In this document: in pieces, positions 23,234 to 32,327 of the stretch | How the letters are laid out: the number at the start of each line of letters is the position of its first letter | Numbering within the stretch: position 1 is the stretch's first letter | NCBI GenBank assembly: GCA_002722155.1 | Contig: PBKS01000011.1 | Location: 43,442 to 82,602 of the forward strand | Origin: Chloroflexota bacterium | GTDB taxonomy: Bacteria; Chloroflexota; Dehalococcoidia; Lucifugimonadales; UBA826 | Length of the DNA: 39,161 bases | Reading direction: 5' to 3' | Translations under genes and position numbers: made by a program | The notes under the pieces: model-generated | Databases searched by the model: none | Told to the model about the DNA's origin: nothing | The model's input: only the letters and a program-made list of their open reading frames with translations

Positions 23234-24151
23234 ATGGAAAAAATTAAAGTAGGGTTTATAGGTCTAGGAAATATGGGAAGTGGTATGTCCTTAAATATAG
23301 CCAAAGCTGGTTATGACATGGTTGTCCACGACATTAATAGAGAGGCTGCCACAGATCTCCTTGAATTAGGCACAGAATGGGCAGACACGCCAAAACAACT
23401 AGCAGAATCAGCCGATCTCATCTTTACTTCCCTGCCGGGGCCTCCCGAAGTTAATGCAGTGTCTATTGGAGAAGACGGGTTAATTGAAGGGGTATCGTCT
23501 GGATCAATTTGGATTGATCTCAGTACAAGCTCTCCTACTCTGATCAGGGAATTATCTAAGAACTTTGAAAAACAAGGAGCATCCGTCTTGGATGCTCCTG
23601 TTAGTGGAGGTGTAAAAGGGGCCCAGACAGGTAAATTAGCCATTATGGTAGGAGGTAACGAAAAGATCTTTAACCAGATAAAACCTGTTTTGGATTCGTT
23701 TGGTGATAAGGTCAGCTATACAGGTTCTATTGGTTCCGGGAGCATCTGCAAACTCATGCACAACACCATTGGCTATGGGATGCAAATGATCATATCCGAA
23801 TGTTTAACCTTAGGGGTTAAGTCCGGAGTCGACGCGGAAAGCTTATTGGAATGTATAAAAAATGGGAGTGTGGGAAGAGGCAATTTACTCAATGTCACAC
23901 TACAAGATACATATCTTCAAGGTAAATTTGACCCTCCAAACTTTGCCCTTAAATTGGCAAGGAAAGATGTGTCATTAGCGCTAGAACTAGGGCGGGAATA
24001 TGATGTCCCAATGGAAGCAGCAAGTCATGCCTATAACGAACTGACAGCGGCTATGAATAGAGGCTGGGAAAACAAAGACTCTAGAATCAGCCTGCTCCTT
24101 CAAGAAGAAAGAGCAGGTAACGTTGAGGTAAGATTGGACCAGTCCAAATAG
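23234..24151 (+). CDS. 3-hydroxyisobutyrate dehydrogenase-family NAD(P) oxidoreductase
   Basis: 305 residues. The N-terminal Rossmann motif is GFIGLGNMG (7-15). The substrate motif 'DAPVSGGVKGA' is at 120-130, and the catalytic lysine is Lys173 in 'GSICKLMHNTIG', with Asn177 nearby. These features define beta-hydroxyacid dehydrogenases such as 3-hydroxyisobutyrate and tartronate semialdehyde reductases. The exact substrate is open. It is a single plus-strand gene divergent from the MBL hydrolase (134-base gap) and convergent with the next monooxygenase (17-base gap). Confidence 0.9.
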   Translation: MEKIKVGFIGLGNMGSGMSLNIAKAGYDMVVHDINREAATDLLELGTEWADTPKQLAESADLIFTSLPGPPEVNAVSIGEDGLIEGVSSGSIWIDLSTSSPTLIRELSKNFEKQGASVLDAPVSGGVKGAQTGKLAIMVGGNEKIFNQIKPVLDSFGDKVSYTGSIGSGSICKLMHNTIGYGMQMIISECLTLGVKSGVDAESLLECIKNGSVGRGNLLNVTLQDTYLQGKFDPPNFALKLARKDVSLALELGREYDVPMEAASHAYNELTAAMNRGWENKDSRISLLLQEERAGNVEVRLDQSK

Positions 24152-24168
24152 CTAAAAGACAAAAATTT

Positions 24169-25356
24169 CTAATCTCCCGAGACCATTTCTGGAGCTGACA
24201 CCTTGAAAGCGGGCATAACTTCTTCGGAAAATCGTTCCAACTGCTCAATTATCACAGATTTTGGGGTACCAACAGGGTGACTCACCGAAACTCTGTCAAG
24301 GCCAGGGTATTTATCTTCCAATGCCTTCAGCTGTTCAATAATTAATTCCGCAGGCCCCGCAAGCACACCTCCGGACTCAACCGCATCTTCGATTGTAGGC
24401 AGCCCTGCCTTTACAGCAGTTTCAGGCCTTCCCATTGCATCAATTTGTTCATCACTCAAGGCCTTCACTAGTCTGAGTGGTCCGAACATTTTGAGATTTT
24501 CCTCATAGAATTGTCCAACTTCTTTCATAGCTTGCTCTTTGGTCTCAGCAATGTGGAAATGAAATCCGATTGCCAAGTTTTCCCCAAGATCTGTGTCGAC
24601 ACCTATTCTTGAATAAGCCTCCCTAAATCCTTGGACAGCTTGGTCCATTGCGCCGCCTTCAGAACTTCCACCTCCTATAATTCCTTTCATCCCATGCTTT
24701 GCCATAAAATCCAATCCCCGAGGTGTGGCACTCTGAATGGGCTGCCAGCATTCAACAGGCCTGTTGATTGGCCGTGGGACAACCGTAATTTCCTTGAGAT
24801 CATAACCCCTATATGGAACTTCGGGCGGTATGGTGTAATAAGAACCTTTATGTGAAAAAGATCCCTTATTAAATGCCTCAAAAATTATGTCAACCTGCTC
24901 CTCAAACAATTCTCTGTTCGCTGATTGATCCAGTAGTGGTGACCCGAAGGTTTCTATTTCTCTAGTGTGATATCCCCTACCCACTCCAAACACCACCCTA
25001 CCCCCAGTCAAAACGTCAGCAGTTGCATAATCTTCTGCAAGTCTCAGAGGATGCCACATAGGAGCGATATTGAAACCGCATCCCAATCTGACATTTTTAG
25101 TAAGGTGTGCTAGATGCAATGCCATCATCACAACATTCGGCAAACATTCATAGCCTTCAGGTTGAAAATGATGCTCCGCCATCCAAAAGGTATCGTAACC
25201 ACAGCGATCCATTACCTGGGCTATTTCTGTAGCTTTATCGAAAGCTGAGATTAAGTACTCATTACCAAAAGTACGATCATTAACAGGTGTACCTGAATAT
25301 CCAACATTATCCAGATCTACATGGCCTGCGTAAAGACTGTCGAAATTTGTGATCAT
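24169..25356 (-). CDS. LLM-class flavin-dependent monooxygenase (bacterial luciferase-like)
   Basis: 395 residues, longer than the other two luciferase-like enzymes in the window. 'DTFWMAEHHFQPEGYECLPN' and 'RLGCGFNIAPMWHPLRLAEDYATADVLTGGRVVFGVGRGYHTREIE' are the FMN-binding core typical of luciferase-like monooxygenases. The insert 'GGGSSEGGAMDQ' lies in the middle. It should use FMNH2 and O2. The ATG has AAGGGGGA upstream. Transcribed divergently from the carboxylase operon at 25542; the 185 bases between hold palindromes that may regulate both. This makes it a good candidate for the first oxidative step of that pathway. Confidence 0.88.
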   Translation of the reverse strand: MITNFDSLYAGHVDLDNVGYSGTPVNDRTFGNEYLISAFDKATEIAQVMDRCGYDTFWMAEHHFQPEGYECLPNVVMMALHLAHLTKNVRLGCGFNIAPMWHPLRLAEDYATADVLTGGRVVFGVGRGYHTREIETFGSPLLDQSANRELFEEQVDIIFEAFNKGSFSHKGSYYTIPPEVPYRGYDLKEITVVPRPINRPVECWQPIQSATPRGLDFMAKHGMKGIIGGGSSEGGAMDQAVQGFREAYSRIGVDTDLGENLAIGFHFHIAETKEQAMKEVGQFYEENLKMFGPLRLVKALSDEQIDAMGRPETAVKAGLPTIEDAVESGGVLAGPAELIIEQLKALEDKYPGLDRVSVSHPVGTPKSVIIEQLERFSEEVMPAFKVSAPEMVSGD

Positions 25357-25417
25357 TTTTCCCCCTTACATATTTCAGTAAATTCACATAGATTCGGCGA
25401 ATAATAACAGAGAATCA

Positions 25418-25437
25418 TTTGAACTAACTGGTTCAAA
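25418..25437. promoter_or_regulatory. Palindrome TTTGAAC-N6-GTTCAAA, candidate operator
   Basis: Perfect 7-bp arms around a six-base spacer, in the 185-base divergent region between the monooxygenase and the carboxylase operon. The size and symmetry suit a dimeric repressor of the TetR or GntR kind, but no such regulator gene is in the window. A further weaker dyad, CCTTA-N7-TAAGG, follows at 25450-25466. Confidence 0.45.
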
Positions 25438-25508
25438 GCAAAGCCCAAACCTTATGTCCATTAAGGTATAGGGAATGGAAAAGCAAAAAAAACATAAACT
25501 GAAGTAAA

Positions 25509-25530
25509 ATGTCGATCATTATCGAGACAT
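25509..25530. promoter_or_regulatory. Imperfect dyad just before the carboxylase ribosome site
   Basis: ATGTCGAT, four bases, then ATCGAGACAT: the inner arms TCGAT and ATCGA pair perfectly, and ATGTC and GACAT pair outside a two-base bulge. It directly precedes AAGG (25531-25534) and the ATG at 25542, so as DNA it could be an operator and as RNA a hairpin limiting translation. Confidence 0.35.
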
Positions 25531-25541
25531 AAGGTAGCCCT

Positions 25542-28500
25542 ATGACATTTAAAAAAATACTTATCGCTAATAGAGGCGAGATCGCAATACGCATTGCAAG
25601 AGCAGCCTCTGACCTGAATATTGAAACAGTTTCAATGTATTCAAATGATGACTCATCATCCCTTCATGTGACCGCCACAGATGAAACCCTGGAGTTGAAA
25701 GGGAATGGAGTAGTCGCATATTTAGACATTGATGATGTAATTCGTATTGCTAAGGAATGCCGTGCAGATTCTATACATCCTGGTTACGGATTTTTATCTG
25801 AAAATCCTGAATTCGCCAAAAGATGCCAAAAGGAAGGAATAACTTTTATAGGGCCAAGCGTTGAAATGCTAGAACTATTCGGCGACAAAGGAAGAGCTCG
25901 ACTGGCTGCGGAAGATTCCAACGTGCCGACTCCCGTAGGTCTGGAGGGGCCAATGACAGTTGAATCTGCCACAGAGTTTTTCCAAACCCTTCCGGAAGGT
26001 AGTGGAATGATGCTCAAAGCAATAGCAGGAGGAGGAGGAAGAGGAACAAGGGCAGTGACTGACCTGAATGAAATAGAAAGGCTATTTAAACGATGCCAGT
26101 CTGAAGCTAGAAGGAGCTTCGGTAATGGAGATTTATACGCTGAACAGCTCATAAAAAACGCACGGCACATCGAAGTGCAAATTATTGGAGACAATTTTGG
26201 CAACGTGACGCATTTATGGGAAAGGGAATGCAGCATCCAACGAAGGTATCAAAAATTGATAGAAATTGCCCCGGCGCCTTTTATCACAGAAAGTCTCCGC
26301 AACAAAATTATTAAGGCAGCTGTCAAGATTGCCGATAATGTAGGTTATTCCAATTTAGGTACGTTTGAATTTTTGGCCTACCAAAGTGAACAAGAGGAAT
26401 ACGACTCCTTTGTATTCATTGAAGGAAACTCTAGATTACAAGTAGAACATACGGTGACAGAAGAGGTCACAGGAGTAGATATTGTCCAATCACAGATCCT
26501 ATTGGCAGCCGGAGCCACACTCAGTGATATAGGACTCGATTTGGACAACCCGCCAACAGTCCGAGGTTACGCAATTCAAAACAGAATAAACTGTGAAACT
26601 ATCTCAGAGTCAGGGCAAATAAAGCCTTCAACAGGAAAAATGACACGATATGAGGCCCCTGGTGGGCCGGGGGTCAGGACTGACGGATTTGGCTACTCCG
26701 GATATGAAACCAGCATAGCCTTTGATTCCCTTATCGCAAAACTTATATGCCATTCCAACTCCGACAATTTCCTTGACGCGGTAAATCGGTCAAAAAGAGC
26801 CTTGGAAGAATTTTGCATTGACGGAGTTGATACAAATCTTTTATTCCATTTGAAGCTTATGTCTCACCCTGACTTTATATCTGGCAACATAAATACTCAT
26901 TTTATCGAAGAAAACTTGTCAGAATTGATCCCAAATATACCTCCATGTAAACCTGATAATCCGCCTACTCAGCCTATACATACAGATGAAGGATTGGCAG
27001 GGGCCAACCTGAAAACCAAAGACCCTCTAGCTCTTTTTGATTACGACCAACAAATCAAATCCACCTCATCAGAACTGGAGAACAGTTTTGAAGTGCCAAG
27101 TGGTCCTGACGGCACTATAAGTGTGGACGCACCAATTCAGGGAACCATAATAAGTATAGACGTTAACTTGAACCAAGAAGTAACCAAAGGACAACAGTTG
27201 CTGGTTATGGAAGCAATGAAAATGGAACACATGATTACCAGTAATATCAGTGGGATCATTAGGGGTATCACAATCAACGAAGGGGACACCATACGAGAAG
27301 GATATCCACTCTTCCATATTGAGGAGGCTGACGTATCAACGTCATTAACAAATCTGGATCAAGATTTAGACCCAGATTTCATAAGATCTGATTTGGAAGA
27401 ATTGAACAATCGACGTTCCTATATTTTTGATGAAAATAGGCCTAGTGCGGTTGAAAGACGTCGTAACAAGGGACAGAGAACCGCCAGAGAAAACATAGAG
27501 CACCTTTGTGATCCAGATAGTTTTATAGAATTCGGTCCCCTAGCGGTAGCAGCCCAACGATTGCGAAGGGAGGAGGAATGGCTGAGATTAAATACTCCAG
27601 CGGATGGCCTGATTTGCGGGGTAGGTACAGTAAATGGCAACTTATTCGATGATAAGGATTCCAGGTGCTTGGCCGTTTCATATGACTACACTGTTTTTGC
27701 CGGAACACAAGGAAATAGAAACCACTATAAGCAAGATAGAGTATATGAATTAGCCCATAGATTCAGATTGCCGGTCGTCCTTTTCGGCGAAGGAGGAGGA
27801 GGGAGACCCGGGGATACCGACAAGATGGGTGGCATAGGTATGGACACTACCACCTTTACTACCTGGTCACGCTTAAGTGGACTTGTACCAATGGTAGGGG
27901 TTGTTTCAGGACGCTGTTTCGCAGGAAACACCGCCTTAGTAGCCTGTTGTGACGTTATTATAGCTGCTGAAGACACCACGATTGCCATGGGCGGGCCGGC
28001 CATGATAGAAGGCGGCGGTCTTGGCGTGTATACACCTGAGGAAGTCGGCCCACTCTCTTTCCAGGTGCCAAACGGGGTCATTGATATCCTGGTAAAAGAT
28101 GAAGCAGAGGGAGTAGAGGTAGCAAAAAAATACATCTCTTACTTCCAAGGTTCTATCGAGGACTGGGAAGAAAATGATCAGAGAGTTCTAAGGCACGCCG
28201 TCCCTGAAAATAGGAAACGTATCTATGACATGCGGTCCATTATTGAAACTATTGCGGATAAAGATTCAGTTTTAGAAATACGCAAAGATTTTGGTATAGG
28301 AATCTTCACAGCATTGATAAGAGTTGAAGGAAAGCCAATGGGCCTAATCGCAAATAATCCCCATCATTTAGCAGGGGCAATTGATAGTGATGCTGCCGAC
28401 AAGGCCGCTAGATTCTTACAACTTTGTGACGGATTCGATTTGCCTGTGGTCAGCCTTATGGACTGTCCAGGATTAATGGTTGGGCCCGAAGTTGAAAAAA

Positions 28501-28937
28501 CTGCCTTGGTTCGCCATTGCGGACGATTGTTCAATACGGGGGCCAATTTGACAGTGCCTATGTTTGGAGTGATTGTAAGAAAAGCATATGGGCTTGGAGT
28601 ACAGGCAATGTGTGGAGGAGGATCCCTAGTACCCTTTTTTACAATAGCCTGGCCTACAGCAGAGTTTGCTGGAATGAATATTGAAGGGGCCGTAAAACTT
28701 GGTTACCGGAAAGAACTTGAAGCAATCGAGGACCCCGAAAAACGTATAAAAGAATACGAGCGAATGGTAGAGGAAAGTTATGATCGGGCTAAAGCCGTAA
28801 ATGCTGGAAGCAATTTTGGGATAGATGACGTTATTGATCCAGCAAATACACGGAAATGGCTCGTCACAGGGTTGAAAAGCTTACCTCCAACCCCAGTCAG
28901 AACGGAAAAGAAACGACAGTACATCGATACTTGGTAA
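25542..28937 (+). CDS. Single-chain biotin-dependent acyl-CoA carboxylase (BC-BCCP-CT)
   Basis: 1131 residues holding all three parts usually found on separate subunits. Residues 1-455 are biotin carboxylase: 'KKILIANRGEIAIRIARAA', the ATP-grasp glycine loop 'KAIAGGGGRGTRAV' and 'NSRLQVEHTVTEEVTG'. Residues about 525-600 are the biotinyl domain with EAMKME and biotinylated Lys560. Residues about 630-1131 are a carboxyltransferase domain with 'FGEGGGGRPGDTDKMGG' and 'GRCFAGNTALVACCDVIIA', a variant of the propionyl/acetyl-CoA type. It carboxylates an acyl- or enoyl-CoA using ATP and bicarbonate. It heads an 11.7-kb operon with CoA-transferases, an SDR and a dehydrogenase, so a catabolic role is likelier than fatty acid synthesis. 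AAGG site before the ATG. Confidence 0.92.
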   Translation: MTFKKILIANRGEIAIRIARAASDLNIETVSMYSNDDSSSLHVTATDETLELKGNGVVAYLDIDDVIRIAKECRADSIHPGYGFLSENPEFAKRCQKEGITFIGPSVEMLELFGDKGRARLAAEDSNVPTPVGLEGPMTVESATEFFQTLPEGSGMMLKAIAGGGGRGTRAVTDLNEIERLFKRCQSEARRSFGNGDLYAEQLIKNARHIEVQIIGDNFGNVTHLWERECSIQRRYQKLIEIAPAPFITESLRNKIIKAAVKIADNVGYSNLGTFEFLAYQSEQEEYDSFVFIEGNSRLQVEHTVTEEVTGVDIVQSQILLAAGATLSDIGLDLDNPPTVRGYAIQNRINCETISESGQIKPSTGKMTRYEAPGGPGVRTDGFGYSGYETSIAFDSLIAKLICHSNSDNFLDAVNRSKRALEEFCIDGVDTNLLFHLKLMSHPDFISGNINTHFIEENLSELIPNIPPCKPDNPPTQPIHTDEGLAGANLKTKDPLALFDYDQQIKSTSSELENSFEVPSGPDGTISVDAPIQGTIISIDVNLNQEVTKGQQLLVMEAMKMEHMITSNISGIIRGITINEGDTIREGYPLFHIEEADVSTSLTNLDQDLDPDFIRSDLEELNNRRSYIFDENRPSAVERRRNKGQRTARENIEHLCDPDSFIEFGPLAVAAQRLRREEEWLRLNTPADGLICGVGTVNGNLFDDKDSRCLAVSYDYTVFAGTQGNRNHYKQDRVYELAHRFRLPVVLFGEGGGGRPGDTDKMGGIGMDTTTFTTWSRLSGLVPMVGVVSGRCFAGNTALVACCDVIIAAEDTTIAMGGPAMIEGGGLGVYTPEEVGPLSFQVPNGVIDILVKDEAEGVEVAKKYISYFQGSIEDWEENDQRVLRHAVPENRKRIYDMRSIIETIADKDSVLEIRKDFGIGIFTALIRVEGKPMGLIANNPHHLAGAIDSDAADKAARFLQLCDGFDLPVVSLMDCPGLMVGPEVEKTALVRHCGRLFNTGANLTVPMFGVIVRKAYGLGVQAMCGGGSLVPFFTIAWPTAEFAGMNIEGAVKLGYRKELEAIEDPEKRIKEYERMVEESYDRAKAVNAGSNFGIDDVIDPANTRKWLVTGLKSLPPTPVRTEKKRQYIDTW

Positions 28938-28945
28938 GCACGACA

Positions 28946-30211
28946 TTGTCTAGCAAATGCCCGGATACAACCCAGGATCAAGTTCTATGCGGGGTAAAGA
29001 TTATAGATTTAACTTCTCCCGCCGGTTTCTACTGTAGTAAATTACTCGCTGACTTAGGTGCAGACGTAATTCGGATTGAAGACTCCTCAACTGCTGAAAT
29101 TGAAAATTACGGACCATTTTATGAAAGTAAAAAACATATAGATAATAGCTTATATAGATGGCATTTCCATACCAATAAACGCAGCGTGGAATTGAATCTC
29201 TCATCAAAAAACGGAGAGGAAATATTCCTTGATTTACTTGGAGTTGCTGATGTATTAATTACCACTGAACCCGAGTCCAAAATAGCTCATCTCAAAATAG
29301 GAAAATCTGAAATCCGAGCCAAACATCCTAAGCTCATCCATACGTCTATTCGGGCTTTCTCTTCTCAAAGCATTTATTCAAAATATAAAGCCACCGATAT
29401 AGTTGCGTTAGCAATGAGTGGACTTATGGCAATCACGGGTTTCCCTGAAGACCCACCCAATCAAATGGGAGGCGAGCAAGCCTATCATATGACCTCAATG
29501 CACGCAGCTACAGGAACACTCATTGCACTCCTAAACCGAGATTTTACTGGACTGGGAAAAGATGTAGAGGTGTCTATGCAAGAATGCACCTCGCTGGCAA
29601 CTCTTCAAACCGCAAATCTGAATTACTACACATGGCAGAACGTGAGCAGAGAACGAACCGGTTTGAACCATCCGTTTAGCGTTCCTAGATCCGATGAATC
29701 CTCTTCAAATTATCCAAGAACTTTATACCAATGCAAGGACGGTTGGGTATCCTACTCAGCTCATCTAGCACCCCCAGGAGCATGGGAAAGGTTTTTAAAA
29801 TGGCTGGAAGATCACGACAGCCAACAAGACTTGATGGATTCTAAATACCTGGACCCCGAAACAAGGCAATCAAATCAAACGCATATAGACGAGGTGATGG
29901 CCAATCATTGTTTAAAATTGCCAGCTCAAGAGCTATACCATTCAGCTCAAAGATATAGGCTACTATGCGTCCCCGTACAAGATATTGGCGATCTTTTCAT
30001 TGATGAGCAACTAAATGAGAGAAGTTTTTTCACGCGTGTAAAACATGAAGATAGATCAAACTCTTTCACTTATCCTGGAGCTCCATACAAATTGTCAGAG
30101 ACACCGTGGAGAATACAAAATAGTGCCCCTAAAATCGGGCAACATACCGAAGAAGTCTTAGAAGAATGGCTCCATAACCACGCAGGAGATGTATTCACCA
30201 CGGATGCTTAA
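28946..30211 (+). CDS. CaiB/BaiF (family III) CoA-transferase, subunit lacking the catalytic Asp
   Basis: 421 residues if translation begins at TTG 28946; TTG 28931 is possible and ATG 28856 would overlap the carboxylase gene by 82 bases. 'GVKIIDLTSPAGFYCSKLLADLGADVIRIE' is the family start. At the catalytic position the protein reads G-G-E-Q-A-Y-H-M, with no Asp. 'GFPEDPPNQMGGEQAY' aligns with the Q-A-E/Y motif of the first members of the other two pairs. The usual 'PG' loop after the glutamate ('VLITTEPESK') is also degraded, so this is the most diverged of the seven. It probably serves as a structural or acyl-binding partner for the next gene product. Confidence 0.82.
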   Translation: MSSKCPDTTQDQVLCGVKIIDLTSPAGFYCSKLLADLGADVIRIEDSSTAEIENYGPFYESKKHIDNSLYRWHFHTNKRSVELNLSSKNGEEIFLDLLGVADVLITTEPESKIAHLKIGKSEIRAKHPKLIHTSIRAFSSQSIYSKYKATDIVALAMSGLMAITGFPEDPPNQMGGEQAYHMTSMHAATGTLIALLNRDFTGLGKDVEVSMQECTSLATLQTANLNYYTWQNVSRERTGLNHPFSVPRSDESSSNYPRTLYQCKDGWVSYSAHLAPPGAWERFLKWLEDHDSQQDLMDSKYLDPETRQSNQTHIDEVMANHCLKLPAQELYHSAQRYRLLCVPVQDIGDLFIDEQLNERSFFTRVKHEDRSNSFTYPGAPYKLSETPWRIQNSAPKIGQHTEEVLEEWLHNHAGDVFTTDA

Positions 30212-31418
30212 TCTACCTTTATCAAACATAAGAATAGCTGATTTCGGATGGATGATAGCCGGCCCTCTTGCTACAAGAGTTTTTGCCAATTTTGGAGCTC
30301 AAGTAATAAGGATTGAATCCACCTCGCGAATAGACGAGATAAGGGTTGTTGGAGCTAAGCCAGATGGGATCGATAGCCCAAACGTTGCCGGAGTGTTTAA
30401 CGATATAAACACATCTAAATTAAGTATGACCTTAGATTTAAATACAGAATTAGGCCTTTCATTAGCTAAACACCTGATAGAAATTAGTGATGTCGTTACC
30501 AATAATTTTCGCGGGGACAGAATGAGTAAATGGGGACTGGATTACGGTCAACTCAAGAAAATTAAACCCGACATAATAGCTCTAAGTATGCCGATGATGG
30601 GAAGTGACGGCCCTCATCAACATTACGGTGGGAATGGCATAAATATAATAGCCGGTGCTGGCATTAGCGGTATAACAGGCTACCCACATAGAGCACCAGT
30701 AGGCACCGGATCCCTGTATCCTGACTTCAGCGGCAACCCAAATCACGCAGCGATAGCGTTGCTTGCAGCAATCAGATATAGAAACAGAACTGGCAAAGGT
30801 CAATTCATAGACTTAGCTCAATATGAATCAACAATATCTTTATTGGGGACCAGCGTACTAGAATACACCGCTAATAATAAGATACCCGATCGTCCTGGCA
30901 ACAAATCTCCTAATATGGCACCCCACAGCGTATACCCCTGCAAAGGAACTGATCGCTGGTGTGCAATCGCAGTAAGTAATGAACAGGAATGGTCCAATTT
31001 CACAAAAGCTATTGGAAAACCGGAATGGGCAAGTCAGTCAAAATATTCCACAATGGAACAACGAAAAAAACACGAGGAAGAATTAGATAAAAAAATTAGT
31101 AGTTGGACGTCAAGCCGGGACGCTTATAAGATCATGGATTTACTCCAAAATCATGGAGTCCCTGCAGGGGTCGTACAAGACACAAAGGATTTACTGACCC
31201 GAGATCCTAGTTATACAAAAACCCATGTTGTAGATATGGCTCATCCTGAAGTCGATTCGATGAAAATACATGGCGAGACTATTTCCATTTCAGATGTAGA
31301 ATCAAAATTTGATAGAGCACCCTTGTTGGGCGAACACAATGACTTCGTTTTAGGGGAAATTTTAGGCATAGATGAATCAAAAATAGACGACTTGTATGTT
31401 TCTGGAGTACTTAGATAA
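30204..31418 (+). CDS. CaiB/BaiF (family III) CoA-transferase, catalytic subunit
   Basis: 404 residues from the ATG at 30204, preferred because it lines up with the start of the related protein at 15774; ATG 30189 is also in frame. 'NIRIADFGWMIAGPLATRVFANFGAQVIRIE' opens the fold, and the nucleophile is the Asp in 'SLYPDFSGNP' (Asp174 by this start). 'HSVYPCKGTDRWCAIAVSNEQEW' marks the central domain. It overlaps the preceding Asp-less partner gene by eight bases, so both should be made in equal amounts. An SDR gene follows 22 bases later. Confidence 0.9.
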   Translation: MLNLPLSNIRIADFGWMIAGPLATRVFANFGAQVIRIESTSRIDEIRVVGAKPDGIDSPNVAGVFNDINTSKLSMTLDLNTELGLSLAKHLIEISDVVTNNFRGDRMSKWGLDYGQLKKIKPDIIALSMPMMGSDGPHQHYGGNGINIIAGAGISGITGYPHRAPVGTGSLYPDFSGNPNHAAIALLAAIRYRNRTGKGQFIDLAQYESTISLLGTSVLEYTANNKIPDRPGNKSPNMAPHSVYPCKGTDRWCAIAVSNEQEWSNFTKAIGKPEWASQSKYSTMEQRKKHEEELDKKISSWTSSRDAYKIMDLLQNHGVPAGVVQDTKDLLTRDPSYTKTHVVDMAHPEVDSMKIHGETISISDVESKFDRAPLLGEHNDFVLGEILGIDESKIDDLYVSGVLR

Positions 31419-31440
31419 ACAGGAAATAAAGGAGATATAT

Positions 31441-32229
31441 ATGGGAATCAAATTGAAAGGTGACGTTGCTGTCGTAACAGGTGGCAACAGTGGAATAGGA
31501 GAAGCAACTGCTCATTTATTTGCCAAAGAAGGAGCTAAAGTTGCCCTGCTAGCTAGGCGTGAGAAAGAAGGAAAAGAAGTGGAATCCGCTATAAGAGTCT
31601 CCGGAGGAGAAGCTACTTTTTTTCAATGCGACGTGGCTGACAGAAGTAATGTTGATGAGACAATCAACAACGTAGTATCGACATACGGAAAAATAAGCGT
31701 TCTATTTAACAATGCAGGAGGAGGTGACAAAGGAAATTTCCCCGACGAAACCGACGAAGGATGGGAGAGGGTCATTTCGGTCAATTTGAATGGAACATTC
31801 TATGTATGCCGTGCCGTCTGGCCACATTTAATTGAATCTAAAGAAGGCCGAATTGTTAATATGTCATCGCTGGCCGCCCAAAGAGGTTTTAGCAAAAACA
31901 TGTATGACCTTGTGGGTCGTGGACCTTCGTCATCTTATTACGCAGCAAAAGCTGGAGTAGACGCATTTACAAGATATGCTGCTGGTATGGGAGGTCAACA
32001 TAATATTAGGGTGAATGGCGTAAGACCAGGGCAAATTATCACTCCTTTAACCGATGTTGGTGGTGGAAACCATTCCTTAAAAAGCGCCTTTGATTTCATC
32101 CAAATCTTGGATGGGCCAGGCTATCCAGATGACGTAGCCAATGCGGTCTTATTCCTGGTGTCAAACGACTCCAGGTTTATTACAGGGGAAATAATAAATG
32201 TGGATGGCGGTATGCCAGGAAAATTGTAG
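31441..32229 (+). CDS. Short-chain dehydrogenase/reductase
   Basis: 262 residues from the ATG at 31441, which has AAAGGAGA upstream. 'VVTGGNSGIGEATA' binds the cofactor, and an Arg pair after strand 2 ('LLARREKEG') suggests NADP. 'NNAGGG' follows. The catalytic segment is unusual: between the Ser ('MSSLAAQRG') and the 'YYAAK' Tyr-Lys there are about 16 extra residues, including 'NMYDLVGRGPSSS', which would alter the substrate pocket. C-terminal 'FITGEIINVDGGM' is standard. It probably oxidises a hydroxyacyl-CoA or an alcohol in the pathway encoded by this operon. Confidence 0.9.
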   Translation: MGIKLKGDVAVVTGGNSGIGEATAHLFAKEGAKVALLARREKEGKEVESAIRVSGGEATFFQCDVADRSNVDETINNVVSTYGKISVLFNNAGGGDKGNFPDETDEGWERVISVNLNGTFYVCRAVWPHLIESKEGRIVNMSSLAAQRGFSKNMYDLVGRGPSSSYYAAKAGVDAFTRYAAGMGGQHNIRVNGVRPGQIITPLTDVGGGNHSLKSAFDFIQILDGPGYPDDVANAVLFLVSNDSRFITGEIINVDGGMPGKL

Positions 32230-32327
32230 TTTGAATAATCAAAAAATATTCGTATCAAATGCCTTTATTTACTTTGTATAGTAGGATTCGCAACAAAATA
32301 ATTCACACTCTATGAACATAGGTATAT
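32230..32327 (+). promoter_or_regulatory. Gap within the large operon with a possible internal promoter
   Basis: 98 AT-rich bases, the widest gap in the operon. TATAGT near 32277-32282 resembles a -10 box, with TTTATT-like sequence upstream. A weak internal promoter for the dehydrogenase and later genes is possible. No strong ribosome site is visible before the ATG at 32328. Confidence 0.3.

Noticed and set aside
27725-28135. Long open frame on the minus strand inside the carboxylase
   Set aside because: It is antisense to a clearly coding, conserved carboxyltransferase domain, and its proline- and serine-rich product has no motif.
28856-28945. ATG 28856 as start of the second Asp-less CoA-transferase
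   Set aside because: It would overlap the carboxylase by 82 bases and add residues not seen in the related proteins; TTG 28946 or 28931 fits the family length.
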